Below, one piece after another: positions 18,313-27,509 of a DNA stretch of 64,000 nt. The DNA is taken from NCBI RefSeq assembly GCF_904846155.1, contig NZ_CAJGZP010000001.1, positions 434,001-498,000 of the forward strand, read 5' to 3'. Below the pieces are notes generated by a model. That model made no database searches, was not told where the DNA came from, and saw nothing but the letters and a program-made list of their open reading frames with translations. Numbering within the stretch: position 1 is the first letter of the stretch; each line of letters opens with the position of its first letter. The position numbers and the translations under genes were made by a program. The DNA is from Psychrobacter fulvigenes (GTDB lineage: Bacteria > Pseudomonadota > Gammaproteobacteria > Pseudomonadales > Moraxellaceae).

Positions 18313-18957
18313 TTATAGTTTTGCGATAGCGTCAGTGATGGCTGTTGCACCATTGTGAATACTAAAGACTTTCTTAGTCGTGTTGCTCGCATTTAGTACG
18401 GCAGCTAACGTAGTAGCCACATCTTCAATCGAGTTCTCACCCGCATTATCATCATTGATAGTGATTTTACCCGTCGCTTCGCGCTCTTTTAGCGCACCTG
18501 CTTGTACGATAGTGTAGTCAAGGTCGCTGTTATTGACCAACCACTGATCGGCGTAATGCTTGCAAATATAGTATTCTTTTAAGTCTGCAATACCAGGGTT
18601 GTCCCATTTGCTAGTGTCTAACGAAAACACCGTGCTTAACATGATATAGCGTTTGATACCTTTATCTTGCGTCGCTTGCATGGTCTTAACCGCACCGTGT
18701 AAATCTACTTCTAAAACGTCCTTACCGCCAGAGCCTGCGACAAAATAGACAGCATCAATATCTTGCTCGATTTGTTTTTGAATTGCATCCTTTTCAGCGG
18801 TAATGTCTAAATCTAACTGACTATAATTGTCATCGTTAAATAGCTTTTCTTCTTGACGAGTCGTGCCAATCACTTGATGCTTGTCCGCTAATAACTGTTT
18901 AACCAAATCCGTACCCACACGACCACTTGCGCCAATTACTAAAATTTTCATAATCAT
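18313..18957 (-). CDS. NAD(P)-binding atypical SDR protein (YhfK-like)
   Basis: This Rossmann-fold protein of the atypical short-chain dehydrogenase/NmrA-like group begins MKILVIGASGRVG (nucleotide-binding G-x-x-G-x-x-G). It has 214 residues, with VYFVAGSGGKDVLEVDL, the segment RYIMLSTVF, and CKHYADQWL that carries the YxxxK-like region. The sequence strongly recalls Bacillus subtilis YhfK, but the substrate is unknown. The start could be ATG 18957 or 18951 (MKIL). It stands as a single gene, next to the second TnpB element on its upstream side. Confidence 0.85.
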   Translation of the reverse strand: MIMKILVIGASGRVGTDLVKQLLADKHQVIGTTRQEEKLFNDDNYSQLDLDITAEKDAIQKQIEQDIDAVYFVAGSGGKDVLEVDLHGAVKTMQATQDKGIKRYIMLSTVFSLDTSKWDNPGIADLKEYYICKHYADQWLVNNSDLDYTIVQAGALKEREATGKITINDDNAGENSIEDVATTLAAVLNASNTTKKVFSIHNGATAITDAIAKL

Positions 18958-18990
18958 TCCTGTTTTTGTATACGTTATTGTTTTTTATCA

Positions 18991-19030
18991 CCAGTCGCCG
19001 TAAAACCACCCACTTCAGGGGGTGGACATA
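18991..19030 (+). repeat. Left end of the second TnpB element
   Basis: The hairpin CCACCC/GGGTGG at 19006-19025 with a small ACTTCAGG loop lies about 75 bases upstream of the tnpB start. Together with a matching right-end hairpin at 20192-20213 it marks the ends of an IS200/IS605-type unit of roughly 1.2 kb. The exact cleavage site is not determinable here. Confidence 0.6.
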
Positions 19031-19101
19031 AGGCGACATACACTGTCGTAAGAAGCAGTTAAAGGGTTGTAAGTTAAAATTAACCTCGCCATACTAAGCA
19101 T

Positions 19102-20205
19102 ATGAAAACACTCAAACTACGCATCAAAGACAAACATGCAAACCAGCTAAACAAACTAGCTGGGAGTGTTAACTATGCGTGGAACTATGTTAATGCGTTA
19201 AGCTTTGAGCATTTAAGACGCACAGGTAAGTACTTTTCAGCCTATGATTTAAGCCAATACACCAAAGGTAGCGGTGAGTATTTAGGATTACACAGTCAGA
19301 CGTTACAGGCTATCAATGAGACTCACGCTAAATCACGTAAACAATTTAAAAAAGCCAAACTTAACTGGCGTAGCAATCGTCCTGATGCCAAACGTAAATC
19401 ACTTGGGTGGATACCTTTTAAGAAATCTGCTATCAAGTATTTGCAAACAAAGCAGACAGGTAAGAAGGCACTTAAATCAACCATACAGCTATCCCTAACT
19501 AAAGGTCAAAAGCTCATCATCGATGTATTCGATAGCTACAACCTAAGCCTATATCAAATTAACACCTTAGAGATAGTACAAGACAGTCGTAATCGTTGGT
19601 ATGCGTGTATTACCGTTAAAGACTTTCCTAAGCAAGTAAGTGGTAAGGGCAGCGTTGGAATTGATTTGGGCTTAAAAGAGTCTGCTACTACCTCAATGGG
19701 CGATAAACTCACTATTAAGCAGACCCAAAAATGGGCGAATAAATTAGCAGTAGCCCAGCGTGCTAGTAATAAAAATCGTGTCAAAGCAATCCATGCCAAA
19801 ATCAAAAATACACGCCAAGACCTCATACATAAATTCACCACCAAGCTTGTTAAAAACAAAGCCTTAATCGTCGTGGGTGACGTTAAGACCACCCAATTTA
19901 ACAGTAGAAAAGGCAAACTGGCCAAAAGCGTATATGACGCAGGTTGGTTTGAACTCAAACGACAATTGACCTATAAATGCGAGAACGCAGGTTGCCGTTT
20001 TGAAATCGTGAATGAACGATACACTACCCAGACTTGCTCACACTGTGGCGATATGTCCAGTAGTCCGAAAGGTAGAGCAGGTTTGCGAATAAGAGAATGG
20101 ACTTGTGCAAAGTGTGGCATATGGCATGATAGAGATATCAACGCCAGTAAGAATATTCTTGCGGTCGGGCTTGACCGTCTTGCAGAAGGAATCCCCTCAC
20201 TTTAG
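19102..20205 (+). CDS. tnpB: TnpB-family protein with altered RuvC-II motif
   Basis: This 367-residue OrfB/IS1341-type protein has RuvC-I GIDLGLKES with Asp188, a four-cysteine zinc finger (CSHCG about 312-316 and CAKCG about 335-339), and RuvC-III DRDINA at 343-348. At the RuvC-II position the usual I-E-D-L pattern reads VVGDV (257-261), so Gly259 replaces the catalytic Glu. A glutamate is found nearby in REWTC (Glu332), which might compensate. The stop codon overlaps the right-end hairpin. No tnpA lies beside it. It is only distantly similar to the TnpB at the window start, so the two are separate insertions. Confidence 0.92.
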   Translation: MKTLKLRIKDKHANQLNKLAGSVNYAWNYVNALSFEHLRRTGKYFSAYDLSQYTKGSGEYLGLHSQTLQAINETHAKSRKQFKKAKLNWRSNRPDAKRKSLGWIPFKKSAIKYLQTKQTGKKALKSTIQLSLTKGQKLIIDVFDSYNLSLYQINTLEIVQDSRNRWYACITVKDFPKQVSGKGSVGIDLGLKESATTSMGDKLTIKQTQKWANKLAVAQRASNKNRVKAIHAKIKNTRQDLIHKFTTKLVKNKALIVVGDVKTTQFNSRKGKLAKSVYDAGWFELKRQLTYKCENAGCRFEIVNERYTTQTCSHCGDMSSSPKGRAGLRIREWTCAKCGIWHDRDINASKNILAVGLDRLAEGIPSL

Positions 20206-20222
20206 GGAGGGGAGGAAGTCAA
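20192..20222 (+). repeat. Right end of the second TnpB element and putative omega-RNA 3' end
   Basis: The hairpin TCCCCTC/GAGGGGA with the CACTTTAG centre overlaps the tnpB stop codon and is followed by GGAAGTCAA. This is a typical IS200/IS605 right end. The omega-RNA would finish near 20221 and the following bases, AATGACATCTTCTTTG, would be its guide if the element is still at its insertion site. Confidence 0.6.
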
Positions 20223-20283
20223 TGACATCTTCTTTGTGTAAAGTCTTTGTGCCAAAAACTGAATATATACTAACAAGAATAGT

Positions 20284-20310
20284 CGGCACGCTTCGTTATG
20301 AAGCGTGCCG
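20284..20310. terminator. Perfect 11-bp hairpin downstream of tnpB
   Basis: CGGCACGCTTC and GAAGCGTGCCG are perfectly complementary around a GTTAT loop. Only three T follow on the plus strand and the minus side has no T run, so intrinsic termination is possible but weak. It lies some 60 bases past the transposon end and may instead be an extragenic palindrome. Confidence 0.4.
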
Positions 20311-20452
20311 TTTGCATAGTGTTTGGTTATAGAGTGTATACGCTTTGCAAGATTGTATGTTTTGCAGAAAATAACGCGTATTAAAGAAGAGGAAGAAAGG
20401 ATAGCTTTCAGGTTGAGGCTGGATAAAGGTTGGCTTAAAAGTAGGTGTGAAC

Positions 20453-20902
20453 TTAACGTACCAACTTATTTAAGCCGTCAGCAAAAGCTTTTTTGTCCCG
20501 ATCGCCATAAGGTTTTTGCCCACTCATTTCTTGTAATTCAAGTACGCCAGTACCGCGCATGGTATCCATGAAGTCACGCATATTGAGCTTTTGCTTAATA
20601 TTATTTTTGTCGTAGACCACCCCGCGCGTGGTCAAGACCATGCCGCCTTTGTCCAAAATATCATTGGCCAAAGGAATGTCACTGGTGATGGCCAAATCGC
20701 CTGGCTGTATTTGCTCGACGATATAATCATCAGCTTTATCAAACCCTGAAGGCACCACCGTCATGACGAGCAGGGGAGACTTACGCAATTTAATCGGCTG
20801 ATTGGCGACGAATATCGCTACCGTCTGCGTACGCTCAGCAGTTTTAATAATCAAATCTTTGGCGATTAATGGCACCGAGTCAGCATCTACCCAAATCTGC
20901 AT
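20453..20902 (-). CDS. UPF0178 (YaiI/YqxD) family protein
   Basis: This 149-residue conserved protein belongs to a PIN-like nuclease-fold family of unknown function. Family motifs are visible: the start MQIWVDADSVP, then VPSGFDKADDYI, GDLAITSDIPLA and the LTTRGVVYD segment with TMRGTGV near the end. The acidic residues in VDAD and SDIPLA form the presumed metal site. Its start codon overlaps the purK stop in a TAATG junction, so it is translationally coupled to purK. Confidence 0.9.
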   Translation of the reverse strand: MQIWVDADSVPLIAKDLIIKTAERTQTVAIFVANQPIKLRKSPLLVMTVVPSGFDKADDYIVEQIQPGDLAITSDIPLANDILDKGGMVLTTRGVVYDKNNIKQKLNMRDFMDTMRGTGVLELQEMSGQKPYGDRDKKAFADGLNKLVR

Positions 20903-22293
20903 TATTTTTTAGCCTTTGCTGTTTTTGCCTGAACCTCTTCCGCGCTATTCACTTGACTCACTTTGTTATCTTTACTTACTAAGTCAGCGTTTTCGACAGC
21001 TGTTTCGGTTTCGTTATCAAGGTTTTGGGCATCTTGAGTAGGAGTCGCAGTTGTCTGCTCCTGACGCTCTTGAGTAGCTGCGATAGGTGGATATTCTTTG
21101 TCTAAGCCGACCTTATTGGGTAACACGGCGACCAGTTTAGCCATGGATGTGTCTAAGTCGGTCACGTCATTGGGCATCAAGGTAATGTGGGCGATTTTGC
21201 GATCTTCGCGCTCCGCCTTGTGATAGCTATGATAATGCGCACCATCGATAGCCAGTACGTCACTGATATCAGGGTACTGTCCCAGTACGTTGACCATAAT
21301 CGCAGGATGGACGTTGTCGGTATCTCCCAAAGGCAAGTTGACGACCGCGCGGATATGGTTCTCAAACTGACTGGTAATCGCCCCTTCAATACTCCAGTGA
21401 CCAGAGTTGTGCACGCGTGGAGCAATCTCATTGGCAAGCAGGTAATCATGACCGCGAGCATCTTTGGTAACGAATAATTCAAGTGCCATCACCCCGACAT
21501 AACCCAAATGGTTCATGACCGTGGTAATGGCTTCTTGTGCTTGGCTAAAGAGATGGCTAGTGCCTACAGCAGGCGCTTGGGTCTTGGCCAAGATGCCATG
21601 ATGATGGTCATTTTCCACCAAGTCATAACAGCGTACACTGCCATTTTGGGCGCGTGCGGCGATGATAGACAATTCACGGCTGAAATTAATAAAACCCTCT
21701 GCGATAAGTGGTGCAGGGGTTGGCGTTAGGCTGCCTTTGCCGCTGACGGCGTCTTTTAGATCTTGCCAAGCAGTTTTGATGTCACTGTCTTGCTTGATGA
21801 CGTATTGGCCTTTGCCATCGTAGCCACCGCGACTGGTTTTAAGGACGATGGGCAGTCCTAACACTTCACAAGCTTGTTGTAACTCAGCTTCAGAGCTGAC
21901 TTCTTTAAAAGGTACGGTGGCGATATCTAAATCATTAAACATCTGCTTTTCTTTTAAGCGATCTTGGGCAATCTCAAGGGCAATCGGCGGTGGAAACATA
22001 CCTTGTTTGCTGCCCGATTTTGATAATTTGGCTAACTGCTCGACAGTCGCTGTCGGAGTGTTTTCAAACTCTAAGGTAAACACATCGGCGGCAGCGATGA
22101 ACTCCTCTAATTGCTCACTATGGAACACTTTTCCATATAGGCTAGCAGGACAGTCAGTGCTGTCTTCTAAAAACACACACTGATAGCCGAGCGGCAGAGC
22201 AGCTTGGGCGAGCATCATACCGAGCTGACCACCGCCTAAGATACCGATGGTACGAATAGTTTGAGTAACAGGATAAGCATTGGCTGTAGTCAT
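20902..22293 (-). CDS. purK: N5-carboxyaminoimidazole ribonucleotide synthase
   Basis: PurK uses ATP and bicarbonate to carboxylate AIR, the step before PurE in purine synthesis. It is an ATP-grasp enzyme: N-terminal GILGGGQLGMM (about 17-27), then TSRGGYDGKGQ, the LVENDHHHGIL region, EIAPRVHNSGHWSIEG and the final HAYGK-like ITLMP segment. The 463 residues exceed the usual 355-390. The excess is a C-terminal low-complexity tail of about 65 residues rich in Glu, Thr, Gln, Asn and Lys. It lies downstream of purE with a 206-base gap. Confidence 0.95.
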   Translation of the reverse strand: MTTANAYPVTQTIRTIGILGGGQLGMMLAQAALPLGYQCVFLEDSTDCPASLYGKVFHSEQLEEFIAAADVFTLEFENTPTATVEQLAKLSKSGSKQGMFPPPIALEIAQDRLKEKQMFNDLDIATVPFKEVSSEAELQQACEVLGLPIVLKTSRGGYDGKGQYVIKQDSDIKTAWQDLKDAVSGKGSLTPTPAPLIAEGFINFSRELSIIAARAQNGSVRCYDLVENDHHHGILAKTQAPAVGTSHLFSQAQEAITTVMNHLGYVGVMALELFVTKDARGHDYLLANEIAPRVHNSGHWSIEGAITSQFENHIRAVVNLPLGDTDNVHPAIMVNVLGQYPDISDVLAIDGAHYHSYHKAEREDRKIAHITLMPNDVTDLDTSMAKLVAVLPNKVGLDKEYPPIAATQERQEQTTATPTQDAQNLDNETETAVENADLVSKDNKVSQVNSAEEVQAKTAKAKK

Positions 22294-22347
22294 GATAGAG
22301 ACTCTTTGAGTTAAAAATGGATTAAAACGATCATATTAAAATAGGAA

Positions 22348-22368
22348 AAGGTGCAACGTATGCACCTT
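22348..22368 (-). terminator. Hairpin between purE and purK
   Basis: The perfect 8-bp stem AAGGTGCA/TGCACCTT with an ACGTA loop lies between the two genes. On the minus strand a T-rich but interrupted tail (TTTTCCTATTTT) follows. It could be a weak terminator or attenuator that reduces purK relative to purE. Confidence 0.45.
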
Positions 22369-22499
22369 GTATTTAGTAAAACCCACCTTGAAAAAACATC
22401 AAATGACAATTGTTTATATTTAAGTGATGGGTATTCAAGTCTTGGGCTTTTTTTAGAAACTGTCGCTAACTTAGCTTTTTTCAACATTGGCTTTTCTGA

Positions 22500-23045
22500 T
22501 TAATTAATAATCCCAGGTGTTGGACTGGCTAAGATGGTTTCCGTTTGGGTGCTACGCAGATTATCCAGCTTAGTAGCAATCTCGCTATCATGCAATGCCA
22601 AGACCTGAATCGCAAGGAGAGCAGCGTTATAAGCACCTGCCGTACCAATCGCTAACGTGCCGACAGCGACGCCTTTAGGCATCTGTACAATAGAGAGCAA
22701 GCTGTCCCAACCGCTCAGCATCGAGGACTTTACTGGCACTCCAAATACAGGAAGTGGCGTTTGACTGGCACACATACCAGGCAGGTGCGCTGCGCCGCCT
22801 GCACCAGCGATAATCACTTGTAAGCCTTTATCTTTAGCGCTTTTGGCATAGTCAAATAACCTGTCTGGCGTTCGGTGTGCAGAGACGACTTCACAATCAA
22901 AAGCAATCTCAAAATCAGACAGCAACTGTGCCGCGGCGCTCATCGTCGCCCAGTCAGACTGTGAGCCCATAATAATGCCAACTTTTGCTTGGCCGGCAGG
23001 AGAAAAGATAGGTTTGGGATGTTCAGTAGCTGATTGGGTGCTCAT
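22500..23045 (-). CDS. purE: N5-CAIR mutase PurE
   Basis: PurE moves the carboxyl group of N5-CAIR to make CAIR in purine biosynthesis. It has 181 residues including a roughly 20-residue N-terminal extension. The motif block is [14 protein letters not shown] (about 22-35), [26 protein letters not shown] (catalytic His) and [22 protein letters not shown] split across strands, followed by [15 protein letters not shown]. All match the bacterial class I enzyme. The short partner gene order purE-purK is conserved. Confidence 0.97.
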   Translation of the reverse strand: MSTQSATEHPKPIFSPAGQAKVGIIMGSQSDWATMSAAAQLLSDFEIAFDCEVVSAHRTPDRLFDYAKSAKDKGLQVIIAGAGGAAHLPGMCASQTPLPVFGVPVKSSMLSGWDSLLSIVQMPKGVAVGTLAIGTAGAYNAALLAIQVLALHDSEIATKLDNLRSTQTETILASPTPGIIN

Positions 23046-23188
23046 AATGCGATATCCTCAAAAAGACCATCATACAAAAAATATACTATGGCCGTAAAGC
23101 CAAGTTTTATCAATAATTGCAAAGTAAGCGTCATTACTTATTCACTACTGGTTCAAAACGGAGTCAATGTGTAGATAATATTTGTCAA

Positions 23189-24133
23189 TTAGTCATGGCG
23201 ATATTGGATAAAGTTATCGGCATTTAGTGGCAATGGCTTGGCAGTATCAAGCTGATAACACGTCAAGTAGCCGCTATCTATCGCTGCTGAATAGTCAGTA
23301 CAGACTACTCGTGCGCTTAGTGGTTCGGGCTCTCCTGCGAGCCAGTAATGACCGACAAACACAGGTTTGTGTGTCTTAAGCGCAAAGTCGATGTTTTTAG
23401 CCATCGCATCTATTGGGATTTGCGCCAGCGCTGATGAGGGCGCACGAGCAATCTCATGCAGTGTGCGTGATTTCAAGTTATCAAGCCACCAGCGTACCCG
23501 TACGCGCTTGCGTACAGTACCTTCTTTATCTACCATCACAATGCCTTCAGGCAGCGGTGTTTCTACACCTTTTAATACCCGCTCGAGGGCATCAAAGGGT
23601 GCGGTAAATTCTCTTGAGGTTACTTCAAGGGCGTGAGGGGTCAAGCAATTGTCAGAGGTGAGCATCGGCTTGAGCACCGCCATACTGTCTACATCCCAAC
23701 AAGCATGCACAAAGCAGGCATAGTCAGTTTCAATCCACAATGGAATCTCATAAAAGCGCTTGATCCAATATTGATGTTGCTCTGAGCTAAAGGGTACTTC
23801 TGCCAAGAAGGTTTCGTGTTGGCGTGTATGGATATCATTATGTGAGCGCAAGTACTCACCTGGATTGCGAGGATCAGGCGTGGCAAAAGCGATCGCATTG
23901 TATTCATGGTTGCCCATCACGACATCGGCGACATCAGCGTCTAGCATCGCAAAGACGATCTCAAGTGTTGCTACTTGCTGTGTGCCGCGGTCTATCAAAT
24001 CACCAATAAACAGCGCCCGATGGCCTTCTGGTGGTACAAAGTGCTGACCATTATGGACATACCCTAACTGCTCGAGCAAGCCAGTCAGCTTGTCAGCATA
24101 ACCATGAACATCACCAATAATATCTATAATCAT
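23189..24133 (-). CDS. Metallophosphoesterase, Ap4A-hydrolase/PPP phosphatase like
   Basis: This calcineurin-like phosphoesterase has the PPP-family metal motifs in order: GDVHGYADKL (about 7-16), GDLIDRGTQ (about 44-52) and GNHEYNAIAF (about 73-82), with the later FVGHYWL supplying a histidine. The 314-residue length is larger than bacterial ApaH (about 280), and the insertions differ, so the substrate could be a diadenosine polyphosphate or a phosphoprotein. It stands alone downstream (minus strand) of a rhomboid gene, separated by 55 bases, and may be co-transcribed with it. Confidence 0.85.
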   Translation of the reverse strand: MIIDIIGDVHGYADKLTGLLEQLGYVHNGQHFVPPEGHRALFIGDLIDRGTQQVATLEIVFAMLDADVADVVMGNHEYNAIAFATPDPRNPGEYLRSHNDIHTRQHETFLAEVPFSSEQHQYWIKRFYEIPLWIETDYACFVHACWDVDSMAVLKPMLTSDNCLTPHALEVTSREFTAPFDALERVLKGVETPLPEGIVMVDKEGTVRKRVRVRWWLDNLKSRTLHEIARAPSSALAQIPIDAMAKNIDFALKTHKPVFVGHYWLAGEPEPLSARVVCTDYSAAIDSGYLTCYQLDTAKPLPLNADNFIQYRHD

Positions 24134-24188
24134 AAATCGTTATCAAAACCCAAAAGCTAAGTGAATGAAGAAAGGTGCTAAAAACAAG

Positions 24189-24839
24189 CTAAAAATTAGG
24201 TGAAAGTAAGGCATTAATAAAATGCGGTAATACTTGTGGCTCAAGAGCGATGGTCGCTATCACCCCAAATGCACCGCCCCACATATGTGCCATATGGTTG
24301 ATATTGGAGCCACCGCGCTTATCAGAGTAAATACTATAGCCGACGTATGCAATGGCAAATACTATCGCAGGAATAGGAACGACAGCAAATAAGTAAAGCG
24401 TCTCCCAAGGAGCAAGCAAAATAAAGGCAAAAAGTACCGCTGACACCCCACCTGATGCCCCTAAGCTTAAATAACTGGCACTGTTTTTATTTTTGATGTA
24501 GCTTGGTATCATCGCAACGATAATTGCTAGTAGATAAAAAACGATAAAGCCATAGCCAGCTAAAAATGGCTGATACAGTCCTTCAATGGCACGACCAAAA
24601 AAGTATAGAGTAAACATATTGAACAATAGATGCATACTATCAGCATGAATAAAACCATGACTGACAAACCGATACCATTGACCTTCGCTCACGGCTGGCG
24701 GATAAAAGATTAGCCGATTAAACAACGCCTTGTTTTGCCACGCTAGTAAGCTGACAATAACGGTGACGATAATGATAAGAGTAGTATGGTTGAACAATGA
24801 ATAATCCTTAGGCCATGCCAAATAAACAAGGCGTCGCAA
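24189..24839 (-). CDS. Rhomboid-family intramembrane serine protease
   Basis: This 216-residue protein has six predicted helices. Catalytic serine is Ser129 in GASGG and catalytic histidine is His185 in HMAHMWGG, the paired motifs of active rhomboids. The conserved H-x-x-x-H-L-x-x-N-M (HADSMHLLFNM, about 65-75) in helix 2 is also present. Substrates are unknown. The start at 24839 gives a cytoplasmic leader of about 15 residues before helix 1. It precedes the metallophosphoesterase gene by 55 bases on the same strand and is divergent from the large membrane-anchored protein at 25141. Confidence 0.92.
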   Translation of the reverse strand: MRRLVYLAWPKDYSLFNHTTLIIIVTVIVSLLAWQNKALFNRLIFYPPAVSEGQWYRFVSHGFIHADSMHLLFNMFTLYFFGRAIEGLYQPFLAGYGFIVFYLLAIIVAMIPSYIKNKNSASYLSLGASGGVSAVLFAFILLAPWETLYLFAVVPIPAIVFAIAYVGYSIYSDKRGGSNINHMAHMWGGAFGVIATIALEPQVLPHFINALLSPNF

Positions 24840-25140
24840 ATGTAATGGTTGTTATCGCTTTAGAATGAGGAAAAGACGGCTGTACAGCAAAGGCTATTGC
24901 TTGGTTGTATTGACGACGAATTAAGAAGCAGTTATTTACAGTTGAGCAGTGATAGCTTCATCGTAATTTTTTTAATGGAGAATTACAATTAAATCGCCGC
25001 TCCTTTTACATATGCATACACATTATACTCAATATACTGTCTAATTGATTAAGAATAATAACGACAAAGCGTAAGCTTTGCTGTGGCTGCTGTTCTAATA
25101 CTTTTTACTACCCAAACCAACCAAAATAAAGACGTTATTT
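24840..25140. promoter_or_regulatory. Divergent spacer, rhomboid gene and 25141 gene
   Basis: This 301-base AT-rich spacer separates divergent genes. It must include both promoters. No gene, repeat or recognisable operator is evident. Confidence 0.35.
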
Positions 25141-26871
25141 ATGACTCTCATTGACCAACTCGAACGAACCGTTACCACAGCCGTGTTAGGCAATGATGAT
25201 AACGTGGCACATACCAGCTTGCTGGAACAGTTTTATGCTATTTTGATTACACGCTTGGCACAGCCAATGGCATACTCACAGCTGCTGCGTAGTGACCACA
25301 GTGTAGCAGTACCGTCAACGGAAAATACTAACGTATTTGAGCAGATCTGGCAGTCAATTGATCAGCGTCAGCTATTGATTGATGAGTTGGCAGTGACTCA
25401 TCATGTTGATGCTGTGGCTACTGAACAGCTATTGATAAACGCGGCGCAATTAGCTTATCAAGAGCTGAAGAATCAAGCACAAGGGCAATTCTTGCCTGCA
25501 TTTCTGCAAGCCGAGCAGCCTGCCGTGCGCCAGTATCTACCGGTATGGGCTGACGAAGTGCTCTCACTGATAGCTGTAACGGATGAGAAGGTTCATTCGA
25601 TAGATAACTCTTCAGTAGGTACGTCGACTATCAATACTCTAAACAGCCATGCTGAAAGTGAAAATACTGCAAATGACAATGTTGTAAGTGACAATGCTTC
25701 AAATGCCAATGTTCCAAGTAGCAATGCTAAAAGGTATGACGCTACAAAGGATGATAATGGTACAGCGACTGATATGACGGATCTAGCAAGTCCAAGTCTA
25801 ATAACTGCCACAGCTGATGTGCCAGTTAACAGCTCAGAAGGTGCAAGTGAGCAAATGCCAACGCAAGTAGAGCTTAGCGAAGCTCAAAAAAACAGTATAG
25901 ATGCTATTCATGTTAATCCATCGGATTATCGTGCGTCGCATACTGCTACAGGCAGTGCAGATGTTAGTAATCGTAAGCGAAGAAATGCCATAGTTATAGG
26001 GTTGCTGCTGGTTGGAGCGTTAGTGGCTATTGGCTTGGTTTGGGCGCTGGTCATTCAACCGAACTCTACGACACCTGCAGAGCCAGTTGCAACTGCACCT
26101 GTCATCACTGCGCCTAACGAAGCGCCTGTCGCACAAGTGTTGACGCCTGCCGAATTGGTCGTGGCAGTTGATAACAGCGGCAGTTTGTATAACTGTACGG
26201 CTATCATTGGCGATGACGCATTGCAAGGTGCGCTTAGACAGGGCTTAAATGTCAGCTTTGGCGAGCAAACAAGTAGCTGTGAGCTGACAGTAAAGGAAGG
26301 TGTTGCCACTAGCTTATCTGGAATTAACACAGAAACCCTGCCTGATATATTTACCTTGTTGCGCTCAGTACCCTTTGCACGCCTACAGTTGCAAAATGAC
26401 ACCCTTAACTTAGAAGCGCCTGATGCTGTGCTGCTGCAAAATTTAGTTACTGATATGCGCACTCTCATACCCGCTATTGCTATCACCACATCGGCTCCCT
26501 TACCATTGTCTGACAATAATGCCATGACCGCTGATGAAGCTAATGATATGGCTGCTATGAATGGAGTTGACGATGAGTATAATGAAGGGGTGTCAGTCAA
26601 TGAGGGTTATGGTGGCGATGTCAATAATACTCAAATGAGTACCGCTCAGAACTATCAGGCATTAGATGATGATACCAATGACAGTGTCGTTCCAGCACCG
26701 CCTAACTCTAATAGCAGTTTCAATAACAATTTTAATAATAATAGAGCGACTGCTACACGAGCGGGTACTATGTCAGCGGCAGAGGTCGATGAGCTTGCCA
26801 ATACGACTATCGTTGCCGAACAACTACGCAATGAGCGTCCTGTAGATAAAAATGTCACGCAAGATAGATAG
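25141..26871 (+). CDS. Membrane-anchored protein with DUF937-like N-terminus, lacks OmpA domain
   Basis: Residues 1-145 resemble the DUF937-like N-terminal domain of the downstream gene (shared LLEQFYAI near residue 29, LAYQEL and LPVWADEVL). A Ser/Asn/Thr-rich linker follows (about 150-275), then one membrane helix at about 282-304 after SNRKRR, and a periplasmic region. That region has a BON-like repeat (YNCTAIIGDDALQ, then LPDIFTLLRSVPFARLQL) and ends in a low-complexity Asn/Asp-rich tail. It is a diverged duplicate of the 27510 protein that has lost, or never had, the OmpA peptidoglycan-binding domain. Positively charged residues before the helix predict a cytoplasmic N-terminus. Confidence 0.7.
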   Translation: MTLIDQLERTVTTAVLGNDDNVAHTSLLEQFYAILITRLAQPMAYSQLLRSDHSVAVPSTENTNVFEQIWQSIDQRQLLIDELAVTHHVDAVATEQLLINAAQLAYQELKNQAQGQFLPAFLQAEQPAVRQYLPVWADEVLSLIAVTDEKVHSIDNSSVGTSTINTLNSHAESENTANDNVVSDNASNANVPSSNAKRYDATKDDNGTATDMTDLASPSLITATADVPVNSSEGASEQMPTQVELSEAQKNSIDAIHVNPSDYRASHTATGSADVSNRKRRNAIVIGLLLVGALVAIGLVWALVIQPNSTTPAEPVATAPVITAPNEAPVAQVLTPAELVVAVDNSGSLYNCTAIIGDDALQGALRQGLNVSFGEQTSSCELTVKEGVATSLSGINTETLPDIFTLLRSVPFARLQLQNDTLNLEAPDAVLLQNLVTDMRTLIPAIAITTSAPLPLSDNNAMTADEANDMAAMNGVDDEYNEGVSVNEGYGGDVNNTQMSTAQNYQALDDDTNDSVVPAPPNSNSSFNNNFNNNRATATRAGTMSAAEVDELANTTIVAEQLRNERPVDKNVTQDR

Positions 26872-27509
26872 TTTTATTGACACCCATATTCGTCTTTATT
26901 GGTCATTTATAATGCTGTACCAAGTATAGTGCAGTACCAAGCTTATAAGGCTTAATAGTTTTACGCTTTGTAAACAGACAGATATAGACAAGCTGACTGT
27001 GCTTACTAGCCTGTTTACAAAGTATTCATAATCTGCGCTGTCGATCTGATCTTATCCTTCCTTTATGCTAGACATTCTGTCGTAGCTGTACCAATCGACC
27101 CTATTTGATGATGATTATCGTGTATTACCTGTTACGTGTCACAACTGAAAAATTACCTACTGTATCATTTGCACAACAGCCCTTGATTGTACTGTGCCAG
27201 TGATCACTCTTATAATTACCAAAGCGAATATCAATAGATTGCTCGAGTGAAATCGACTTTTAAGTGTATTATTAGAGACATAACCTTGAAGTGAATACTG
27301 AATAGGCTAACAACCAAACGTTGACGGTTAGAAAAGCTGTTTGTATGAAGCGGTAGTCTATTGGGTCGTAAGGTTTTCTCAGGGTCTTTTAATAAAAATG
27401 AGAAATGAAGACAGTAGTTACTGAAACCAAAAGGTCATTCATAGCTGTAGAGTAGTTTTGCTGAGGTTATTTAAGATTAAAAAAATTAATGGTAAATGGA
27501 GGAGTTATT
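26872..27509. other. Spacer between paralogous anchored proteins, with a 12-bp inverted repeat
   Basis: This region of some 640 bases has no convincing ORF. It contains a perfect inverted repeat: CTTTGTAAACAG at 26966-26977 and CTGTTTACAAAG at 27011-27022, with a 33-base spacer. The arms have no T run following, so this is more like a protein-binding or dispersed repeat than a terminator. The promoter of the downstream OmpA-family gene probably lies here. Confidence 0.5.

Noticed and set aside
26055..26600. 181-residue minus-strand ORF
   Set aside because: It is a shadow of the plus-strand anchored protein; its Ser/Val-rich composition reflects the opposite-strand codon pattern.
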